A DNA stretch of 64,000 nt from an uncultured Eubacteriales bacterium (lineage in GTDB: Bacteria > Bacillota > Clostridia > Oscillospirales > Acutalibacteraceae): contig CABUHY010000013.1 in the NCBI GenBank assembly GCA_902491475.1, positions 1-64,000 of the forward strand, in the 5' to 3' direction. Shown here piece after piece: positions 18,195-28,075 of this stretch. A program made the translations under genes and the position numbers. Numbering within the stretch: position 1 is the first letter of the stretch; each line of letters starts with the position of its first letter. Below the pieces are notes generated by a model. The model saw only the letters and a list, made by a program, of their open reading frames with translations. It had not been told where the DNA came from and ran no database searches.

Positions 18195-18625
18195 TGTTGT
18201 TACCTAAGAGAGTAAAATACCGCAGAGTTCAGAGAGGTCGTTTGACCGGTACCGCTACAAGAGGTAATAAGGTCAACTACGGTGATTTCGGTCTTGTGTC
18301 TCTTGAACCTGCTTGGATTACAGCAAATCAGATCGAAGCTGCCCGTATCGCTATGACAAGATACATCAAGCGTGGCGGTCAGGTTTGGATAAAAATCTTC
18401 CCGGATAAGCCCATCACAGAGAAACCTGCCGAGACCCGAATGGGTTCAGGTAAAGGCTCGCCCGAATACTGGGTTGCAGTCGTTAAGCCCGGCAGAGTAA
18501 TGTTCGAAATCGCAGGCGTTCCGGAGGAGACAGCCCGTGAGGCTATGCGTCTTGCAGCTAACAAGCTTCCCGTTAAGTGCAAGTTTGTTACCAAGGCAGA
18601 ACAAGAAGAGGATGGTGAGCAATAA
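18194..18625 (+). CDS. rplP: 50S ribosomal protein L16
   Basis: 143 aa from the ATG at 18194, which shares a base with the rpsC stop; the frame is open further upstream but the family begins [16 protein letters not shown]. The conserved [20 protein letters not shown] and the Arg-containing [14 protein letters not shown] loop (here [10 protein letters not shown]), where the RoxA/YcfD-type hydroxylation occurs in some bacteria, are present. Coupled to rpmC by another TAATG. Confidence 0.97.
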   Translation: MLLPKRVKYRRVQRGRLTGTATRGNKVNYGDFGLVSLEPAWITANQIEAARIAMTRYIKRGGQVWIKIFPDKPITEKPAETRMGSGKGSPEYWVAVVKPGRVMFEIAGVPEETAREAMRLAANKLPVKCKFVTKAEQEEDGEQ

Positions 18626-18828
18626 TGAAAGCAAATGAAATCAAAAAACTCTCCCCCTCAGAGTTGGATGCTAAACTCTTGGAGTTGAAGGACGAGCTTT
18701 TCAAGTTACGCTTCCAGCAGGCCATCAACCAACTCGATAATCCAATGCGTATCAGTGCTGTTAAGAAAGATATTGCAAGAGTTAAAACAGTAATCCGTGA
18801 TATCGAATTACACGGCAACGAAGGCTAA
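18625..18828 (+). CDS. rpmC: 50S ribosomal protein L29
   Basis: 67-aa two-helix protein near the tunnel exit; typical pattern [21 protein letters not shown] followed by [19 protein letters not shown]. Start overlaps the rplP stop by one base. Followed by rpsQ after 20 nt. Confidence 0.97.
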   Translation: MKANEIKKLSPSELDAKLLELKDELFKLRFQQAINQLDNPMRISAVKKDIARVKTVIRDIELHGNEG

Positions 18829-18848
18829 GGAAAGGGAGGACAATCGTA

Positions 18849-19106
18849 ATGAGTGAAAGAAATCTCAGAAAAACTCAGGTTGGTATCGTAACAAGCGATA
18901 AAATGGACAAAACTGTAGTTATTTCAATTAAAGACAGAGTTCAGCATCCGCTTTACAAGAAGATCGTCAACCGTACAGTTAAAATCAAGGCTCATGACGA
19001 GAACAACCAGTGTGGCGTAGGCGACAAGGTTCTTGTTATGGAAACCCGTCCTCTCTCGAAAGACAAGAGATGGCGTGTTGTAGAAATCATCGAGAAAGCG
19101 AAATAA
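18849..19106 (+). CDS. rpsQ: 30S ribosomal protein S17
   Basis: 85 aa OB-fold protein; begins [21 protein letters not shown] and has [19 protein letters not shown] and the conserved [17 protein letters not shown] end. Start ATG preceded by GGGAGGA. Confidence 0.97.
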   Translation: MSERNLRKTQVGIVTSDKMDKTVVISIKDRVQHPLYKKIVNRTVKIKAHDENNQCGVGDKVLVMETRPLSKDKRWRVVEIIEKAK

Positions 19107-19127
19107 TTTTCTAAGGAGGAAATTACT

Positions 19128-19496
19128 GTGGTACAACAACAGACTTACCTCAAAGTTGCCGATAACACCGGTGCGAAAGAAATTATGTGCATTCGTGTAC
19201 TCGGTGGTTCAGGCAGAAGGTATGCTAATATAGGCGATGTTATAGTTGCATCTGTCAAAAAAGCAGCACCCGGCGGCGTTGTTAAAAAAGGCGATGTAGT
19301 TAAAGCAGTTGTCGTAAGATCGTGCAGCGGTGTTCGCAGAGACGACGGTACTTATATCCGTTTCGACGAAAACGCAGCAGTTTTGATTAAAGATGATAAG
19401 ACCCCCAGAGGTACTCGTATCTTTGGACCGGTAGCAAGAGAGCTCCGTGATAAGGATTATATGAAAATCCTTTCGCTCGCTCCCGAAGTACTTTAA
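19128..19496 (+). CDS. rplN: 50S ribosomal protein L14
   Basis: 122 aa from a GTG start at 19128 with AAGGAGG 9 nt upstream. Hallmarks: [38 protein letters not shown] and [21 protein letters not shown]14 contacts the 30S subunit (bridges B5/B8) and is the docking site for the silencing factor RsfS. Confidence 0.98.
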   Translation: MVQQQTYLKVADNTGAKEIMCIRVLGGSGRRYANIGDVIVASVKKAAPGGVVKKGDVVKAVVVRSCSGVRRDDGTYIRFDENAAVLIKDDKTPRGTRIFGPVARELRDKDYMKILSLAPEVL

Positions 19497-19510
19497 GGAG
19501 GTGCCTGATA

Positions 19511-19831
19511 ATGAATAAAGTTCATGTTAAAACAGGTGATACCGTTGTAGTAATCAACGGTAAGAACCGCGGCAAAAAAGGCAAAGTTATGCAGGTCAGC
19601 CCTTCGGAAGGTAAAGTTATCGTTGAGGGCGTAAACAAGGTAACAAAGCATGTTAAGCCCCGTCAGATGGGTGAGCCCGGCGGACTTATCCAGGCTGAAA
19701 GCGCTTTGTATGCAAGCAAGGTTCAGCTTGTTTGCCCGAAGTGCGGCGAGCCTACAAGAGTAGGTCACGCAATCGGCAGCAACAATAAAAAAATGAGAGT
19801 TTGCAAGAAGTGCAACGCTCAGTTTGAATAA
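19511..19831 (+). CDS. rplX: 50S ribosomal protein L24, with zinc-ribbon C-terminus
   Basis: 106 aa; N-terminal KOW motif ([21 protein letters not shown]) and middle [17 protein letters not shown] are typical. The C-terminus carries [11 protein letters not shown] ... [11 protein letters not shown], two C-x2-C pairs that form a zinc ribbon; some bacterial L24 proteins lack these cysteines. Start preceded by AAGGAGGTG, 14 nt after rplN. Confidence 0.97.
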   Translation: MNKVHVKTGDTVVVINGKNRGKKGKVMQVSPSEGKVIVEGVNKVTKHVKPRQMGEPGGLIQAESALYASKVQLVCPKCGEPTRVGHAIGSNNKKMRVCKKCNAQFE

Positions 19832-19847
19832 GGGAGGGACATAACAC

Positions 19848-20390
19848 ATGGCAGCAAGACTTAAAGAAATGTACAAAAATGAAGTTGCTCCTGCACTTCA
19901 GAAAAAGTTCGGCTACAAGAGCGTTATGCAGATCCCGAAGCTTGACAAGATTATCATTAACGTTGGCTGCGGTGAAGCTAAGGACAACTCAAAGGTTGTA
20001 GGCTCCATCATCAACGACCTTTCAATCATCACAGGTCAGAAGCCTGTTGAATGTAAGGCTAAGAAGTCAGTCGCTAACTTCAAGATTCGTGAAGGTATGA
20101 CAATCGGCGTCAAGGTAACGCTCAGAGGCGACAGAATGTATGAATTCTTAGACAGATTCTTCAATCTCGCACTTCCGAGAGTAAGAGACTTCAGAGGTAT
20201 CAACCCCAACTCATTTGACGGCAGAGGTAACTACTCAATGGGCGTTAAAGAGCAGTTGATTTTCCCTGAAATCGAGTACGACAAAATCGACGCAGTACGC
20301 GGCATGGACATTTGCTTCGTTACAACTGCCAACACAGACGAAGAGGCTCGTGAGCTTTTGACACTTATGGGCGCTCCGTTCGAGAAATAA
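19848..20390 (+). CDS. rplE: 50S ribosomal protein L5
   Basis: 180 aa; conserved segments [52 protein letters not shown] and [22 protein letters not shown]5 binds 5S rRNA and the P-site tRNA. ATG preceded by GGGAGGG, 16 nt after rplX. Confidence 0.98.
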   Translation: MAARLKEMYKNEVAPALQKKFGYKSVMQIPKLDKIIINVGCGEAKDNSKVVGSIINDLSIITGQKPVECKAKKSVANFKIREGMTIGVKVTLRGDRMYEFLDRFFNLALPRVRDFRGINPNSFDGRGNYSMGVKEQLIFPEIEYDKIDAVRGMDICFVTTANTDEEARELLTLMGAPFEK

Positions 20391-20403
20391 GGAGGGATAA
20401 CAA

Positions 20404-20589
20404 GTGGCTAAGAAATCAATGAAGGTTAAGGCGGCAAGAACTGCCAAATACTCAACAAGAGAACACAACAGATGTAAGATCTGCGGTAGGCCGCACGCTT
20501 ATCTCCGTAAGTACGGTGTATGCCGTATTTGTTTCAGAAAGTTGGCACATGCGGGACAGATCCCCGGCGTTAAGAAAGCAAGCTGGTAA
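20404..20589 (+). CDS. rpsN: 30S ribosomal protein S14, zinc-binding type
   Basis: 61 aa from a GTG start with AAGGAGG upstream. It is the short type-Z form: two C-x2-C pairs ([13 protein letters not shown] and [16 protein letters not shown]). Start-to-start placement between rplE and rpsH is the usual spc-operon order. No zinc-free long paralogue is seen in this window. Confidence 0.98.
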   Translation: MAKKSMKVKAARTAKYSTREHNRCKICGRPHAYLRKYGVCRICFRKLAHAGQIPGVKKASW

Positions 20590-20618
20590 TCAAGAGCAAT
20601 TGCAAAGGAGGCAAAAGT

Positions 20619-21017
20619 ATGCAAATATCCGATACAATCGGCGATATGCTTACAAGAATTCGTAACGCGAATTCAGCAAAGCACGATACCGTTAAGGTTC
20701 CTGCATCAAACATGAAAAAGGCAATTGCTCAGATTCTTGTTGATGAAGGATATATCAAAGGATTTAAGGTTGAAGACGACGGCAAACAGGGCGTTATTGA
20801 GATTGAGCTCAAGTACGGTCCCAACAAGTCATCGGTAATCACCGGTTTACGCAGAGTTTCAAAGCCCGGTCTGCGTATATACACAGATTGCGAAAATATG
20901 CCTAAGGTAATCAAAGGCCTCGGTATCGCAATTCTTTCCACATCAAAGGGCGTTATGACAGACAAGGACGCACGCAAAGCCAATGTAGGCGGCGAAGTTC
21001 TTGCATTCGTTTGGTAA
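20619..21017 (+). CDS. rpsH: 30S ribosomal protein S8
   Basis: 132 aa; [38 protein letters not shown] and the C-terminal [19 protein letters not shown] match S8, which binds the central 16S domain and in E. coli represses the spc operon. ATG follows AAAGGAGG. Confidence 0.98.
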   Translation: MQISDTIGDMLTRIRNANSAKHDTVKVPASNMKKAIAQILVDEGYIKGFKVEDDGKQGVIEIELKYGPNKSSVITGLRRVSKPGLRIYTDCENMPKVIKGLGIAILSTSKGVMTDKDARKANVGGEVLAFVW

Positions 21018-21029
21018 GGAGGTTACAGT

Positions 21030-21575
21030 ATGTCAAGAATCGGCAGACAGCCCATCGCTGTTCCTGCAGGCGTTGATGTTAAAATCGACGGCAGTACTGT
21101 TACCGTAAAGGGACCGAAAGGTACTCTTACCAAGACAGTACACAGCAACATGAACGTTGCTATGGAAAACGGCGAAATTAAAGTTACTCGTCCCGACGAG
21201 TCTAATCTCAACAAATCACTTCACGGACTGACCCGTACACTTATCCACAACATGGTAATCGGTGTTACAGAGGGTTATTCCAAAGAGCTTGAAGTTAACG
21301 GCGTAGGTTACCGTGCAGCTAAGCAGGGCAAGGACCTTGTTCTCAACATCGGCTATTCACATCAGGTAATCGTACCCGAAATCGACGGAATTTCAATCGA
21401 AGTTCCCAGTCCCAACAAAATCGTTATTTCCGGTCCCGACAAGCAGATGGTCGGACAGTTCGCAGCAGAAGTACGCGAGAAGCGTCCCCCCGAGCCCTAC
21501 AAAGGCAAAGGTATCAAGTATGTTGACGAGCATATCCGTCGCAAAGAAGGTAAAGCCGGTAAAGGCGGAAAATAA
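21030..21575 (+). CDS. rplF: 50S ribosomal protein L6
   Basis: 181 aa; begins [18 protein letters not shown] and ends with the L6 signature [21 protein letters not shown]. Two tandem L6 folds as usual. ATG preceded by AAGGAGG, 12 nt after rpsH. Confidence 0.98.
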   Translation: MSRIGRQPIAVPAGVDVKIDGSTVTVKGPKGTLTKTVHSNMNVAMENGEIKVTRPDESNLNKSLHGLTRTLIHNMVIGVTEGYSKELEVNGVGYRAAKQGKDLVLNIGYSHQVIVPEIDGISIEVPSPNKIVISGPDKQMVGQFAAEVREKRPPEPYKGKGIKYVDEHIRRKEGKAGKGGK

Positions 21576-21593
21576 TAAAAGGAGTGTATTTAC

Positions 21594-21953
21594 ATGGTTA
21601 GTAGGCCTGATAGCAATAAGGCAAGACTTAAACGCCACACAAGAGTTCGCTCTAAGGTTTCCGGCACTGCTGAGTGCCCCCGCCTTGATGTTTTCCGCTC
21701 TCTTCAGAACATCTACGCTCAGTTGATTGACGACACAACAGGCACAACGCTTGTTTCTGCGTCAACGGTTGAGAAGGAGTTCAAGGAGTACGGCGGAAAC
21801 AAAGATGCTGCTCGTGCAGTTGGCAAGAAATTAGCAGAAAGAGCTCTCGAGAAGAACATTAAAGATGTTGTATTCGACAGAGGCGGTTATGTATATCACG
21901 GCAGAGTTCAGGAACTCGCTGAAGGCGCTCGTGAGGGCGGACTTAACTTCTAA
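21594..21953 (+). CDS. rplR: 50S ribosomal protein L18
   Basis: 119 aa, 5S rRNA-binding. Conserved [39 protein letters not shown] and the C-terminal [23 protein letters not shown] preceded by AAAGGAG. Confidence 0.98.
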   Translation: MVSRPDSNKARLKRHTRVRSKVSGTAECPRLDVFRSLQNIYAQLIDDTTGTTLVSASTVEKEFKEYGGNKDAARAVGKKLAERALEKNIKDVVFDRGGYVYHGRVQELAEGAREGGLNF

Positions 21954-21970
21954 GAAAGGAGAACAGAAAA

Positions 21971-22474
21971 ATGGCAAACAAAATTGATGCTTCAACAATG
22001 GAATTACAGGAAAAAGTTATTACGATTAACCGTGTTTCCAAGACTGTTAAGGGCGGCCGTATCTTTAAGTTCTCCGCATTAGTAGTTGTTGGCGACGGTA
22101 ACGGAACGGTAGGTTTCGGTATCGGTAAATCGGGCGAAGTTCCGGACGCTATCCGTAAGGGTATCGAGGACGCAAAGAAGAACCTTATCAAGGTTGCTCT
22201 TAAAGGTACAACGATTCCTCACGAGGTTATCGGTAAATTCGGCGCAGGCGTAGTTCTTATGAAACCCGCTGCTCCCGGTACCGGCGTTATCGCAGGCGGC
22301 CCCGTTCGTGCGGTTGTTGAGACGGTAGGCATTAAGGACATTCGTTCCAAGGCTCTTCGTTCAAACAATCCCTGCAACGTAGTTAGGGCTACAATCGACG
22401 GACTTTCACAGCTTCGCAATGCTGATGAAGTTGCGGCTATCCGCGGTAAGTCCGTAAACGAAATATTAAGATAA
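21971..22474 (+). CDS. rpsE: 30S ribosomal protein S5
   Basis: 167 aa; dsRBD-like N-domain ([18 protein letters not shown], then [20 protein letters not shown]) and C-domain ([20 protein letters not shown]). S5 contributes to mRNA unwinding and decoding accuracy. ATG preceded by AAAGGAG. Confidence 0.98.
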   Translation: MANKIDASTMELQEKVITINRVSKTVKGGRIFKFSALVVVGDGNGTVGFGIGKSGEVPDAIRKGIEDAKKNLIKVALKGTTIPHEVIGKFGAGVVLMKPAAPGTGVIAGGPVRAVVETVGIKDIRSKALRSNNPCNVVRATIDGLSQLRNADEVAAIRGKSVNEILR

Positions 22475-22487
22475 GGAGTGTGTGAAA

Positions 22488-22667
22488 ATGGCTAATTTAA
22501 CAGTAACTCTTAAAAAGAGCCTCATCGGTTCCAAGAAAGACCAGATTGCCACAGCACATGCACTCGGTCTCAGAAAAATCGGGGACAAATCAGTTCAGCC
22601 TGATAATCCTCAGACTCAGGGTAAGATTAAGAAGATTTCTCATCTTATCGACGTAACAGAAGGCTAA
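22488..22667 (+). CDS. rpmD: 50S ribosomal protein L30
   Basis: 59 aa; the pattern [27 protein letters not shown] is typical. ATG at 22488 chosen (spacing from AAGGAGTG); a GTG two codons upstream is also in frame. Sits between rpsE and rplO. Confidence 0.97.
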   Translation: MANLTVTLKKSLIGSKKDQIATAHALGLRKIGDKSVQPDNPQTQGKIKKISHLIDVTEG

Positions 22668-22680
22668 GGAGGTGCGAAGT

Positions 22681-23124
22681 ATGAAATTGCACGAACTCTC
22701 ACCGGCTGAAGGCTCAAAGAAGAGCGTTAAGCGTATCGGTCGTGGTCCCGCATCGGGTCAGGGTAAAACCGCCGGTAAAGGTCACAAGGGTCAGAAAGCC
22801 CGTGCAGGCAGAGGCATGCGTCCCGGTTTTGAAGGCGGTCAGATGCCCTTGCAGAGAAGAATTCCCAAGCGCGGATTTAACAACATTTTCGCTAAGGAAA
22901 TCGCAACAGTAAACGTATCAGCTCTCGACAAGACATTTGAAGACGGCGCAACGGTTGATATTGAAGCACTCATCAATGCAGGTCTTATCAAAAAGGCTCT
23001 TGACGGAGTAAAAATACTCGGAAACGGTGAAATCAGCAAAAAGCTTACTGTTAAGGTTAATGCTTATTCCGATTCGGCAAAGCAGAAGATCGAAGCAGCC
23101 GGCGGAAAGGCTGAGGTGATCTGA
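22681..23124 (+). CDS. rplO: 50S ribosomal protein L15
   Basis: 147 aa from the ATG at 22681 after AAGGAGGTG. Glycine-rich basic N-terminus ([20 protein letters not shown], then [20 protein letters not shown]) and a globular C-domain. Its terminal codons contain the GAGGTGAT that serves as ribosome site for secY, so the two are likely coupled. Confidence 0.98.
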   Translation: MKLHELSPAEGSKKSVKRIGRGPASGQGKTAGKGHKGQKARAGRGMRPGFEGGQMPLQRRIPKRGFNNIFAKEIATVNVSALDKTFEDGATVDIEALINAGLIKKALDGVKILGNGEISKKLTVKVNAYSDSAKQKIEAAGGKAEVI

Positions 23125-23125
23125 A

Positions 23126-24442
23126 GTGATTCAAACACTTATCAATGCATGGAAGGTCGCAGATCTTCGTAAAAAGATTCTTTATACGGCATTCATCATT
23201 CTTGTGTTCAGAATCGGCGCAGCTATCCCGGTTCCGTTTGTTGAAATAGGCAACGGACTTATTACAGACGCCGAAGCCAATAACTTTATGACTTATCTCA
23301 GCATGATGACAGGTGACGCATTCAACTACGGTACACTTTTCGCAATGTCGATTACACCGTACATCAACGCATCAATCATCATTCAGCTTCTTACGGTTGC
23401 GATTCCCGCACTTGAGAAGCTCGCAAAGGAAGGCGAAGAGGGCAGAAAGAAACTTTCTTCAATTACCCGTTACACTTCCGTTGCCCTTGCACTTATGCAA
23501 AGTACCGCTTATTTCTTCTACATCCGTTCACGCGGCTATCTTACGACAGACGCAAACGGTGCGAAGTTTACAGGCTTCTGGGCAGTGTTCCAGGCAGTAG
23601 CGGTTATCCTCTGCTACACGGCAGGTTCGACATTTATTATGTGGCTCGGCGAGCAGATAAACGAAAAAGGTATCGGCAACGGTATTTCAATCATACTTTT
23701 CGCAGGTATCGTTTCGAGAATGCCCACCACGATTTACAACCTTTATACCTATGTGGATAAGGGCGGCGCATATTTCGTAATCGTTCCGATAGCAGCGGTT
23801 TCACTTATCCTTATGGTTGCGTTCATCGTTTGGATGGACAACGCCGAAAGAAGAATTCCCGTTCAGTACGCAAAGAGAGTCGTAGGACGCAAGATGTACG
23901 GCGGACAGAACACTCATATGCCTATCAAGGTTAATATGTGCGGCGTTCTCCCGATTATCTTCGCTTCTTCAATCCTCTCATTGCCCCCCACAATTCAGAT
24001 GTTTGTGACCGTTAAAGAGAACGGCTTCTGGGCAGGTTTCTTCAAAATCTTTGAATCAACGCATTGGGCATACGGAATTATGTACTTTGTATTGATTATA
24101 TTCTTCGCATATTTCTATGCGGCAATTCAGTATAATCCCATCGAAATGGCAAACAACATCCGTAAAAACAGCGGCGCTATCCCCGGTATTCGTCCCGGTA
24201 AGCCCACTTCGGATTACATCACCAAGGTATTGTCAAGACTTACACTTGTAGGAGCTTTGCTTCTCTCTGTTGTAGCGCTTTACCCGATACTCTTCTCACA
24301 GATTACGGGCGCGTTCAAGCATCAGGTAAGCCTTTCACTCGGCGGTACTTCGGTAATCATCTTGGTAGGTGTTGCTCTTGAAACTGTTAAGCAGCTCGAA
24401 AGCCAGATGATGATGCGTCATTACAAGGGATTCCTTGATTAA
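23126..24442 (+). CDS. secY: Protein translocase subunit SecY
   Basis: 438 aa, ten predicted transmembrane helices, pore of the Sec translocon. Starts at GTG 23126, one base after the rplO stop. Signatures: the plug/TM2 region around GTLFAMSITPYINASIIIQL, and the cytosolic loop YAKRVVGRKMYGGQNTHMPI that binds ribosome and SecA. SecY sits in the spc operon as in most Firmicutes and leads into adk-map. Confidence 0.98.
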   Translation: MIQTLINAWKVADLRKKILYTAFIILVFRIGAAIPVPFVEIGNGLITDAEANNFMTYLSMMTGDAFNYGTLFAMSITPYINASIIIQLLTVAIPALEKLAKEGEEGRKKLSSITRYTSVALALMQSTAYFFYIRSRGYLTTDANGAKFTGFWAVFQAVAVILCYTAGSTFIMWLGEQINEKGIGNGISIILFAGIVSRMPTTIYNLYTYVDKGGAYFVIVPIAAVSLILMVAFIVWMDNAERRIPVQYAKRVVGRKMYGGQNTHMPIKVNMCGVLPIIFASSILSLPPTIQMFVTVKENGFWAGFFKIFESTHWAYGIMYFVLIIFFAYFYAAIQYNPIEMANNIRKNSGAIPGIRPGKPTSDYITKVLSRLTLVGALLLSVVALYPILFSQITGAFKHQVSLSLGGTSVIILVGVALETVKQLESQMMMRHYKGFLD

Positions 24443-24459
24443 AAGAAAAGGAGATTGTT

Positions 24460-25092
24460 ATGAACCTTATACTTTTAGGTGCTCCCGGAGCAGGCAAAGG
24501 TACGCAGGCTGAAAAAATCTGCGAAAAGCTTTCGATTCCCGCTATATCGACAGGCAACATCTTGCGTGAAGCTATGGCAAACGGAACCGAAATGGGACTC
24601 AAAGCAAAATCCTTTATCGATGCCGGTGCGCTCGTCCCCGACGAGGTAGTTATCGGTATAATCGACGAAAGACTTAAAGAAGACGACTGCAAAAACGGTT
24701 TCATTCTTGACGGCTTTCCGAGAACAATTCCGCAGGCAGAAGCGCTCGATAAGATGAATGTCAGAATTGACAGAGTTATCGATATCGAGGTTCCCGATGA
24801 GAAGATTGCTGCAAGGCTTTCGGGCAGACGCGTATGCTTGAAGTGCGGCGCAACATATCACACTCAGTACAAGAAGCCTCAGGTTGACGGCGTGTGCGAT
24901 GCGTGCGGAGACAATTTAGTTCAGCGTAAAGACGATATGCCCGAGACGGTTCTCGACAGACTGAACACATATCATCAGCAGACAGAACCGTTGAAGGATT
25001 ACTATGAGAAGAAGGGTATTCTTCGCATAGTCGAAGGTCAGGAAGAGGTAGCGGATACTACCGCTCTCACCTTCAAAGCATTGGAGGATTAA
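24460..25092 (+). CDS. adk: Adenylate kinase, zinc-containing long form
   Basis: 210 aa; interconverts ATP + AMP and 2 ADP. P-loop GAPGAGKGTQAEKI (residues 7-20), NMP-binding region STGNILREAM, DGFPRTIPQAEAL, and a LID domain with four cysteines (CLKCGATYH ... CDACGDNL) that bind structural zinc, as in other Gram-positive long-form enzymes. ATG preceded by AAGGAG, 17 nt after secY; 2 nt separate it from map. Confidence 0.98.
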   Translation: MNLILLGAPGAGKGTQAEKICEKLSIPAISTGNILREAMANGTEMGLKAKSFIDAGALVPDEVVIGIIDERLKEDDCKNGFILDGFPRTIPQAEALDKMNVRIDRVIDIEVPDEKIAARLSGRRVCLKCGATYHTQYKKPQVDGVCDACGDNLVQRKDDMPETVLDRLNTYHQQTEPLKDYYEKKGILRIVEGQEEVADTTALTFKALED

Positions 25093-25094
25093 GC

Positions 25095-25847
25095 ATGATA
25101 GTGCTCAAGACCGCAAGAGAGTTGGAACTCATTCATAAAGCATGTATAATCTCTGCGGAAGCATTACAAGTGGCAGGCGAGGCTGTCAGACCGGGTATAA
25201 CCACTTGGGAAATTGACAAAATTGCATATGACTATATAAAAAAGCAGGGCGCGGAACCCAATTTCCTGCATTTGTACGGTTTTCCTGCCACGGCATGCAT
25301 TTCCATAAATGATGAGGTCATTCACGGTATTCCGAGCAAGAAAAGAGTCATTAAGGAAGGCGACATAGTCAGTATTGACTTAGGAGCCAAGGTTGACGGC
25401 TATAACGGCGATAATGCTGCCACATTTGCGGCGGGTAAGGTATCCGAAAGCGCAAAGCGGCTGTGCGATGTGACTGAGAAAAGCCTTTATTTGGGCATTG
25501 AACAGGCAATCGTAGGCAACAGACTCGGCGATATAGGCTCGGCAGTCCAGACTTACTGTGAGGAAAACGGTTACGGTGTCGTGCGAGAGTATACCGGACA
25601 CGGCGTCGGAGCCAAGCTCCACGAAGACCCCAGCGTACCGAATTTCGGAACTCCCGGAAGGGGAGCACGCCTGTTGCCGGGAATGGTAATTGCGATAGAA
25701 CCCATGATTACAGAGGGCGACAAAGCAATAAAACAGTTACCCGACGGTTGGACGGTAAAGACCAAAGACGGTAAGCTTGCAGCTCATTTCGAGCACACGA
25801 TAGCGATTACTAAAAACGGACCCAAGATACTGACTAAGCTTGACTAA
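25095..25847 (+). CDS. map: Methionine aminopeptidase, type I
   Basis: Removes the initiator Met from nascent chains. 250 aa; all five metal ligands are in place: Asp95 and Asp106 (SIDLGAKVDGYNGDNA), His169 (YTGHGVG), Glu202 (IEPM) and Glu233 (HFEHT). No N-terminal zinc-finger or SEC-C extension, so the short bacterial type Ia form. Start ATG preceded by GGAGG inside the end of adk. Confidence 0.98.
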   Translation: MIVLKTARELELIHKACIISAEALQVAGEAVRPGITTWEIDKIAYDYIKKQGAEPNFLHLYGFPATACISINDEVIHGIPSKKRVIKEGDIVSIDLGAKVDGYNGDNAATFAAGKVSESAKRLCDVTEKSLYLGIEQAIVGNRLGDIGSAVQTYCEENGYGVVREYTGHGVGAKLHEDPSVPNFGTPGRGARLLPGMVIAIEPMITEGDKAIKQLPDGWTVKTKDGKLAAHFEHTIAITKNGPKILTKLD

Positions 25848-25857
25848 AGGTGAGGTT

Positions 25858-26100
25858 ATGGAACTTGTTAAAGGCTCGGTTGCAGTTTCGCTCAGAGGAC
25901 GGGATAAAGGCGTTCTTCTGTGTGTTATCGGAACAAGCGGAAACAGGGTATGCGTGTGCGACGGAAAACACATCAGGCTTTCAAAGCCGAAGCTCAAAAA
26001 TCCGAAGCATATCAGACCTTTGAACAAGAAACTGTCTGAGGAACAAACCGCTTCAGATAAGTCAATAAGAAAAGCGTTAAAGCAAATTTCGGAGGCTTGA
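25858..26100 (+). CDS. KOW-domain RNA-binding protein (L14e/L24-like)
   Basis: 80-aa basic protein with an N-terminal KOW-type fold: [23 protein letters not shown], followed by [20 protein letters not shown]. Proteins like this commonly lie between map and infA in Firmicutes and are annotated as KOW-domain RNA-binding proteins; their exact role on the ribosome is not known to me. The ATG at 25858 has AAAGGTGAGG upstream; the in-frame TTG at 25840 lies within map. Its end carries GGAGG, the ribosome site for infA. Confidence 0.8.
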   Translation: MELVKGSVAVSLRGRDKGVLLCVIGTSGNRVCVCDGKHIRLSKPKLKNPKHIRPLNKKLSEEQTASDKSIRKALKQISEA

Positions 26101-26102
26101 AT

Positions 26103-26321
26103 ATGTCAAAACAGGATATGATAGAAATTGAAGGTACAGTCGTTGAAGCATTACCGAACGCAGTGTTCCAGGTAGAGCTTGAAAACGGACACAAAATTAC
26201 GGCTCATATCTCGGGAAAATTGAGAATGAACTTTATCAGAATTCTTCCCGGCGATAAGGTTACGGTTGAGATGTCGCCTTACGACTTGACCAGAGGCCGT
26301 ATTACATGGCGATCAAAGTAA
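26103..26321 (+). CDS. infA: Translation initiation factor IF-1
   Basis: 72 aa, exactly the family length, S1-type OB fold: [42 protein letters not shown] split normally, TRGRITWR end. ATG at 26103 lies 2 nt after the KOW gene. IF-1 blocks the A site during initiation. Confidence 0.98.
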   Translation: MSKQDMIEIEGTVVEALPNAVFQVELENGHKITAHISGKLRMNFIRILPGDKVTVEMSPYDLTRGRITWRSK

Positions 26322-26354
26322 GAAAAGAAACTACTTTTATTAGGAGGTATTCAA

Positions 26355-26468
26355 ATGAAAGTCAGACCTTCTGTCAAAAAAATATGCGATAAGTGCAAGG
26401 TTATCAAGCGCAAGGGTAAAGTCATGGTTATCTGTGAGAACCCCAAGCACAAGCAGCGTCAGGGATGA
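26355..26468 (+). CDS. rpmJ: 50S ribosomal protein L36 (zinc type)
   Basis: 37 aa, full length for L36. [20 protein letters not shown] and [15 protein letters not shown] carry the C-x2-C...C-x4-H zinc site. The start ATG at 26355 follows TTAGGAGG. Found by reading the infA-rpsM spacer; order infA-rpmJ-rpsM is the conserved one. Confidence 0.98.
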   Translation: MKVRPSVKKICDKCKVIKRKGKVMVICENPKHKQRQG

Positions 26469-26484
26469 TTAAAGTTTCGGCTGT

Positions 26485-26549
26485 ATCGTTGTTAAAGATC
26501 TAAACAACGATATTGTGCTTATCCAAAGACAAAGTTAGGGCTTATGCCC
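26485..26549 (+). promoter_or_regulatory. Two hairpins in the rpmJ-rpsM spacer
   Basis: A perfect 9-bp stem (26485-26493 with 26503-26511, loop AAAGATCTA) and a 4-bp GGGC/GCCC hairpin (26538-26549) lie in the 107-nt spacer, the longest gap between rplC and rplQ. No T-tract follows. This is where the alpha-operon S4 target lies in E. coli, so a regulatory role is possible but unproven. Confidence 0.4.
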
Positions 26550-26575
26550 ACAGATTAAAACGGAGGTACAACTCT

Positions 26576-26944
26576 ATGGCACGTATTTCAGGTGTTGATT
26601 TACCGAGAGATAAGAGAGTCGAAATCGGCCTCACATACATCTACGGTATCGGCAGAAAAACTGCAAGCGACATTATTGCCGCAACAGGCGTTAATCCTGA
26701 CACAAGAGTCAAGGACTTAACTGAAGAAGATGTAGCAAAGTTGCGTGAATACATTGAACACAATGTTAAGGTTGAAGGTGATCTTCGCCGTGACACAGCT
26801 TTCGACATTAAGAGATTGGTAGAAATCGGTTGCTACCGCGGTATCCGTCATCGTAAGGGTCTCCCCGTAAGAGGACAGACTTCTAAGAACAATGCGCGTA
26901 CACGCAAGGGTCCGAAGAAGACAATCGCTAACAAGAAGAAGTAA
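26576..26944 (+). CDS. rpsM: 30S ribosomal protein S13
   Basis: 122 aa from ATG 26576, preceded by CGGAGGT; the reading frame extends upstream but the family starts [16 protein letters not shown]. Contains [14 protein letters not shown] (helix-hairpin-helix) and the basic tail [19 protein letters not shown]. First gene of the alpha-operon part. Confidence 0.98.
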   Translation: MARISGVDLPRDKRVEIGLTYIYGIGRKTASDIIAATGVNPDTRVKDLTEEDVAKLREYIEHNVKVEGDLRRDTAFDIKRLVEIGCYRGIRHRKGLPVRGQTSKNNARTRKGPKKTIANKKK

Positions 26945-26960
26945 GAGGAGGGATTTGTAA

Positions 26961-27365
26961 ATGGCTACCAAAGCAACAGCTAAAAAGGGCGCTTCCCGTA
27001 AACGCCGTGAAAAGAAGAACATTGAAAAAGGTGCAGCTCATATTCAATCCACCTTCAACAACACAATAGTTACAATTACCGATGTACAGGGCAATGCGGT
27101 TTCTTGGGCTTCGGCAGGCGAAATGGGATTCAGAGGTTCTAAGAAATCTACTCCCTTCGCAGCTCAGACAGCAGCAGAAACAGCAGCTAAGGTTGCAGTT
27201 GACCACGGTATGAAGACTATTGAAGTTTATGTCAAGGGACCGGGTTCAGGACGCGAAGCAGCTATCCGCGCTTTGCAGACCGCAGGACTTGAAGTAACAA
27301 TGATTAAGGATGTTACTCCCATTCCGCACAACGGTTGCCGCCCGCCCAAGAGAAGAAGAGTATAA
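26961..27365 (+). CDS. rpsK: 30S ribosomal protein S11
   Basis: 134 aa; [40 protein letters not shown] and [20 protein letters not shown] are the S11 signatures. N-terminus is Lys/Arg/Ala rich. ATG preceded by GAGGAGGG, 16 nt after rpsM. Confidence 0.98.
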   Translation: MATKATAKKGASRKRREKKNIEKGAAHIQSTFNNTIVTITDVQGNAVSWASAGEMGFRGSKKSTPFAAQTAAETAAKVAVDHGMKTIEVYVKGPGSGREAAIRALQTAGLEVTMIKDVTPIPHNGCRPPKRRRV

Positions 27366-27379
27366 CGGAGGTGTAATTT

Positions 27380-28006
27380 ATGGCTAGATATACCGGTGCG
27401 GTTTGTAAATTGTGCCGTCGTGAGGGCAAGAAGCTTTTCCTCAAGGGTGACCGCTGCTACACAGGCAAGTGCTCACTTGAGCGTCGCAGCTATGCTCCCG
27501 GACAGCATGGACAGAGCCGCAAAAAGAATTCTGAATACGGTTTGCAGCTTCGTGCTAAGCAGACAGCTAAGCGTTACTACGGTATTCAGGAAGGACAGTT
27601 CCACAAGTATTTCCTTATGGCTGAACGCCGTCAGGGTCAGGCAGGTGAAAACCTTTTGAGAATCTGCGAGAGCAGACTTGATAACGCTGTTTATCTTCTC
27701 GGATGGGCTTCATCAAGAGCCGAAGCAAGACAGTTGGTAACTCACGGACATTACAAAGTAAACGGCAAGAAAGTTGACATTCCGTCATACCTTCTTAAAG
27801 CAGGCGATGTAATTTCTATCAAGGAAAAGAGCCGTGACAGTGAAAAAATCAAAGCAGTTATCGAAGCAAACGCAGCTCGTCCCGTTCCCGAGTGGCTCGA
27901 GAAGAATGCAGACGCTTTTGAGGGTAAGGTAGCGGCTCTTCCCACCAGAGAGCAGATTGAAGTTCCGGTTGAGGAACACCTTATCGTCGAGCTCTATTCT
28001 AAATAA
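27380..28006 (+). CDS. rpsD: 30S ribosomal protein S4 (cysteine-bearing form)
   Basis: 208 aa; primary 16S-binding protein. N-terminal Cys9, Cys12, Cys26 and Cys31 form a possible zinc site; S4 homologues without these cysteines also exist. The S4 RNA-binding domain is at about 97-160 ([20 protein letters not shown], then [20 protein letters not shown]). S4 often controls its own synthesis; here the gene is inside the alpha operon rather than monocistronic as in Bacillus subtilis. Confidence 0.98.
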   Translation: MARYTGAVCKLCRREGKKLFLKGDRCYTGKCSLERRSYAPGQHGQSRKKNSEYGLQLRAKQTAKRYYGIQEGQFHKYFLMAERRQGQAGENLLRICESRLDNAVYLLGWASSRAEARQLVTHGHYKVNGKKVDIPSYLLKAGDVISIKEKSRDSEKIKAVIEANAARPVPEWLEKNADAFEGKVAALPTREQIEVPVEEHLIVELYSK

Positions 28007-28075
28007 TAGAGTTTACTGTTAGACAAAATATTTATTATTCGGTTCGGATTTTCCGACCATATAGGAGGCTTTTGA

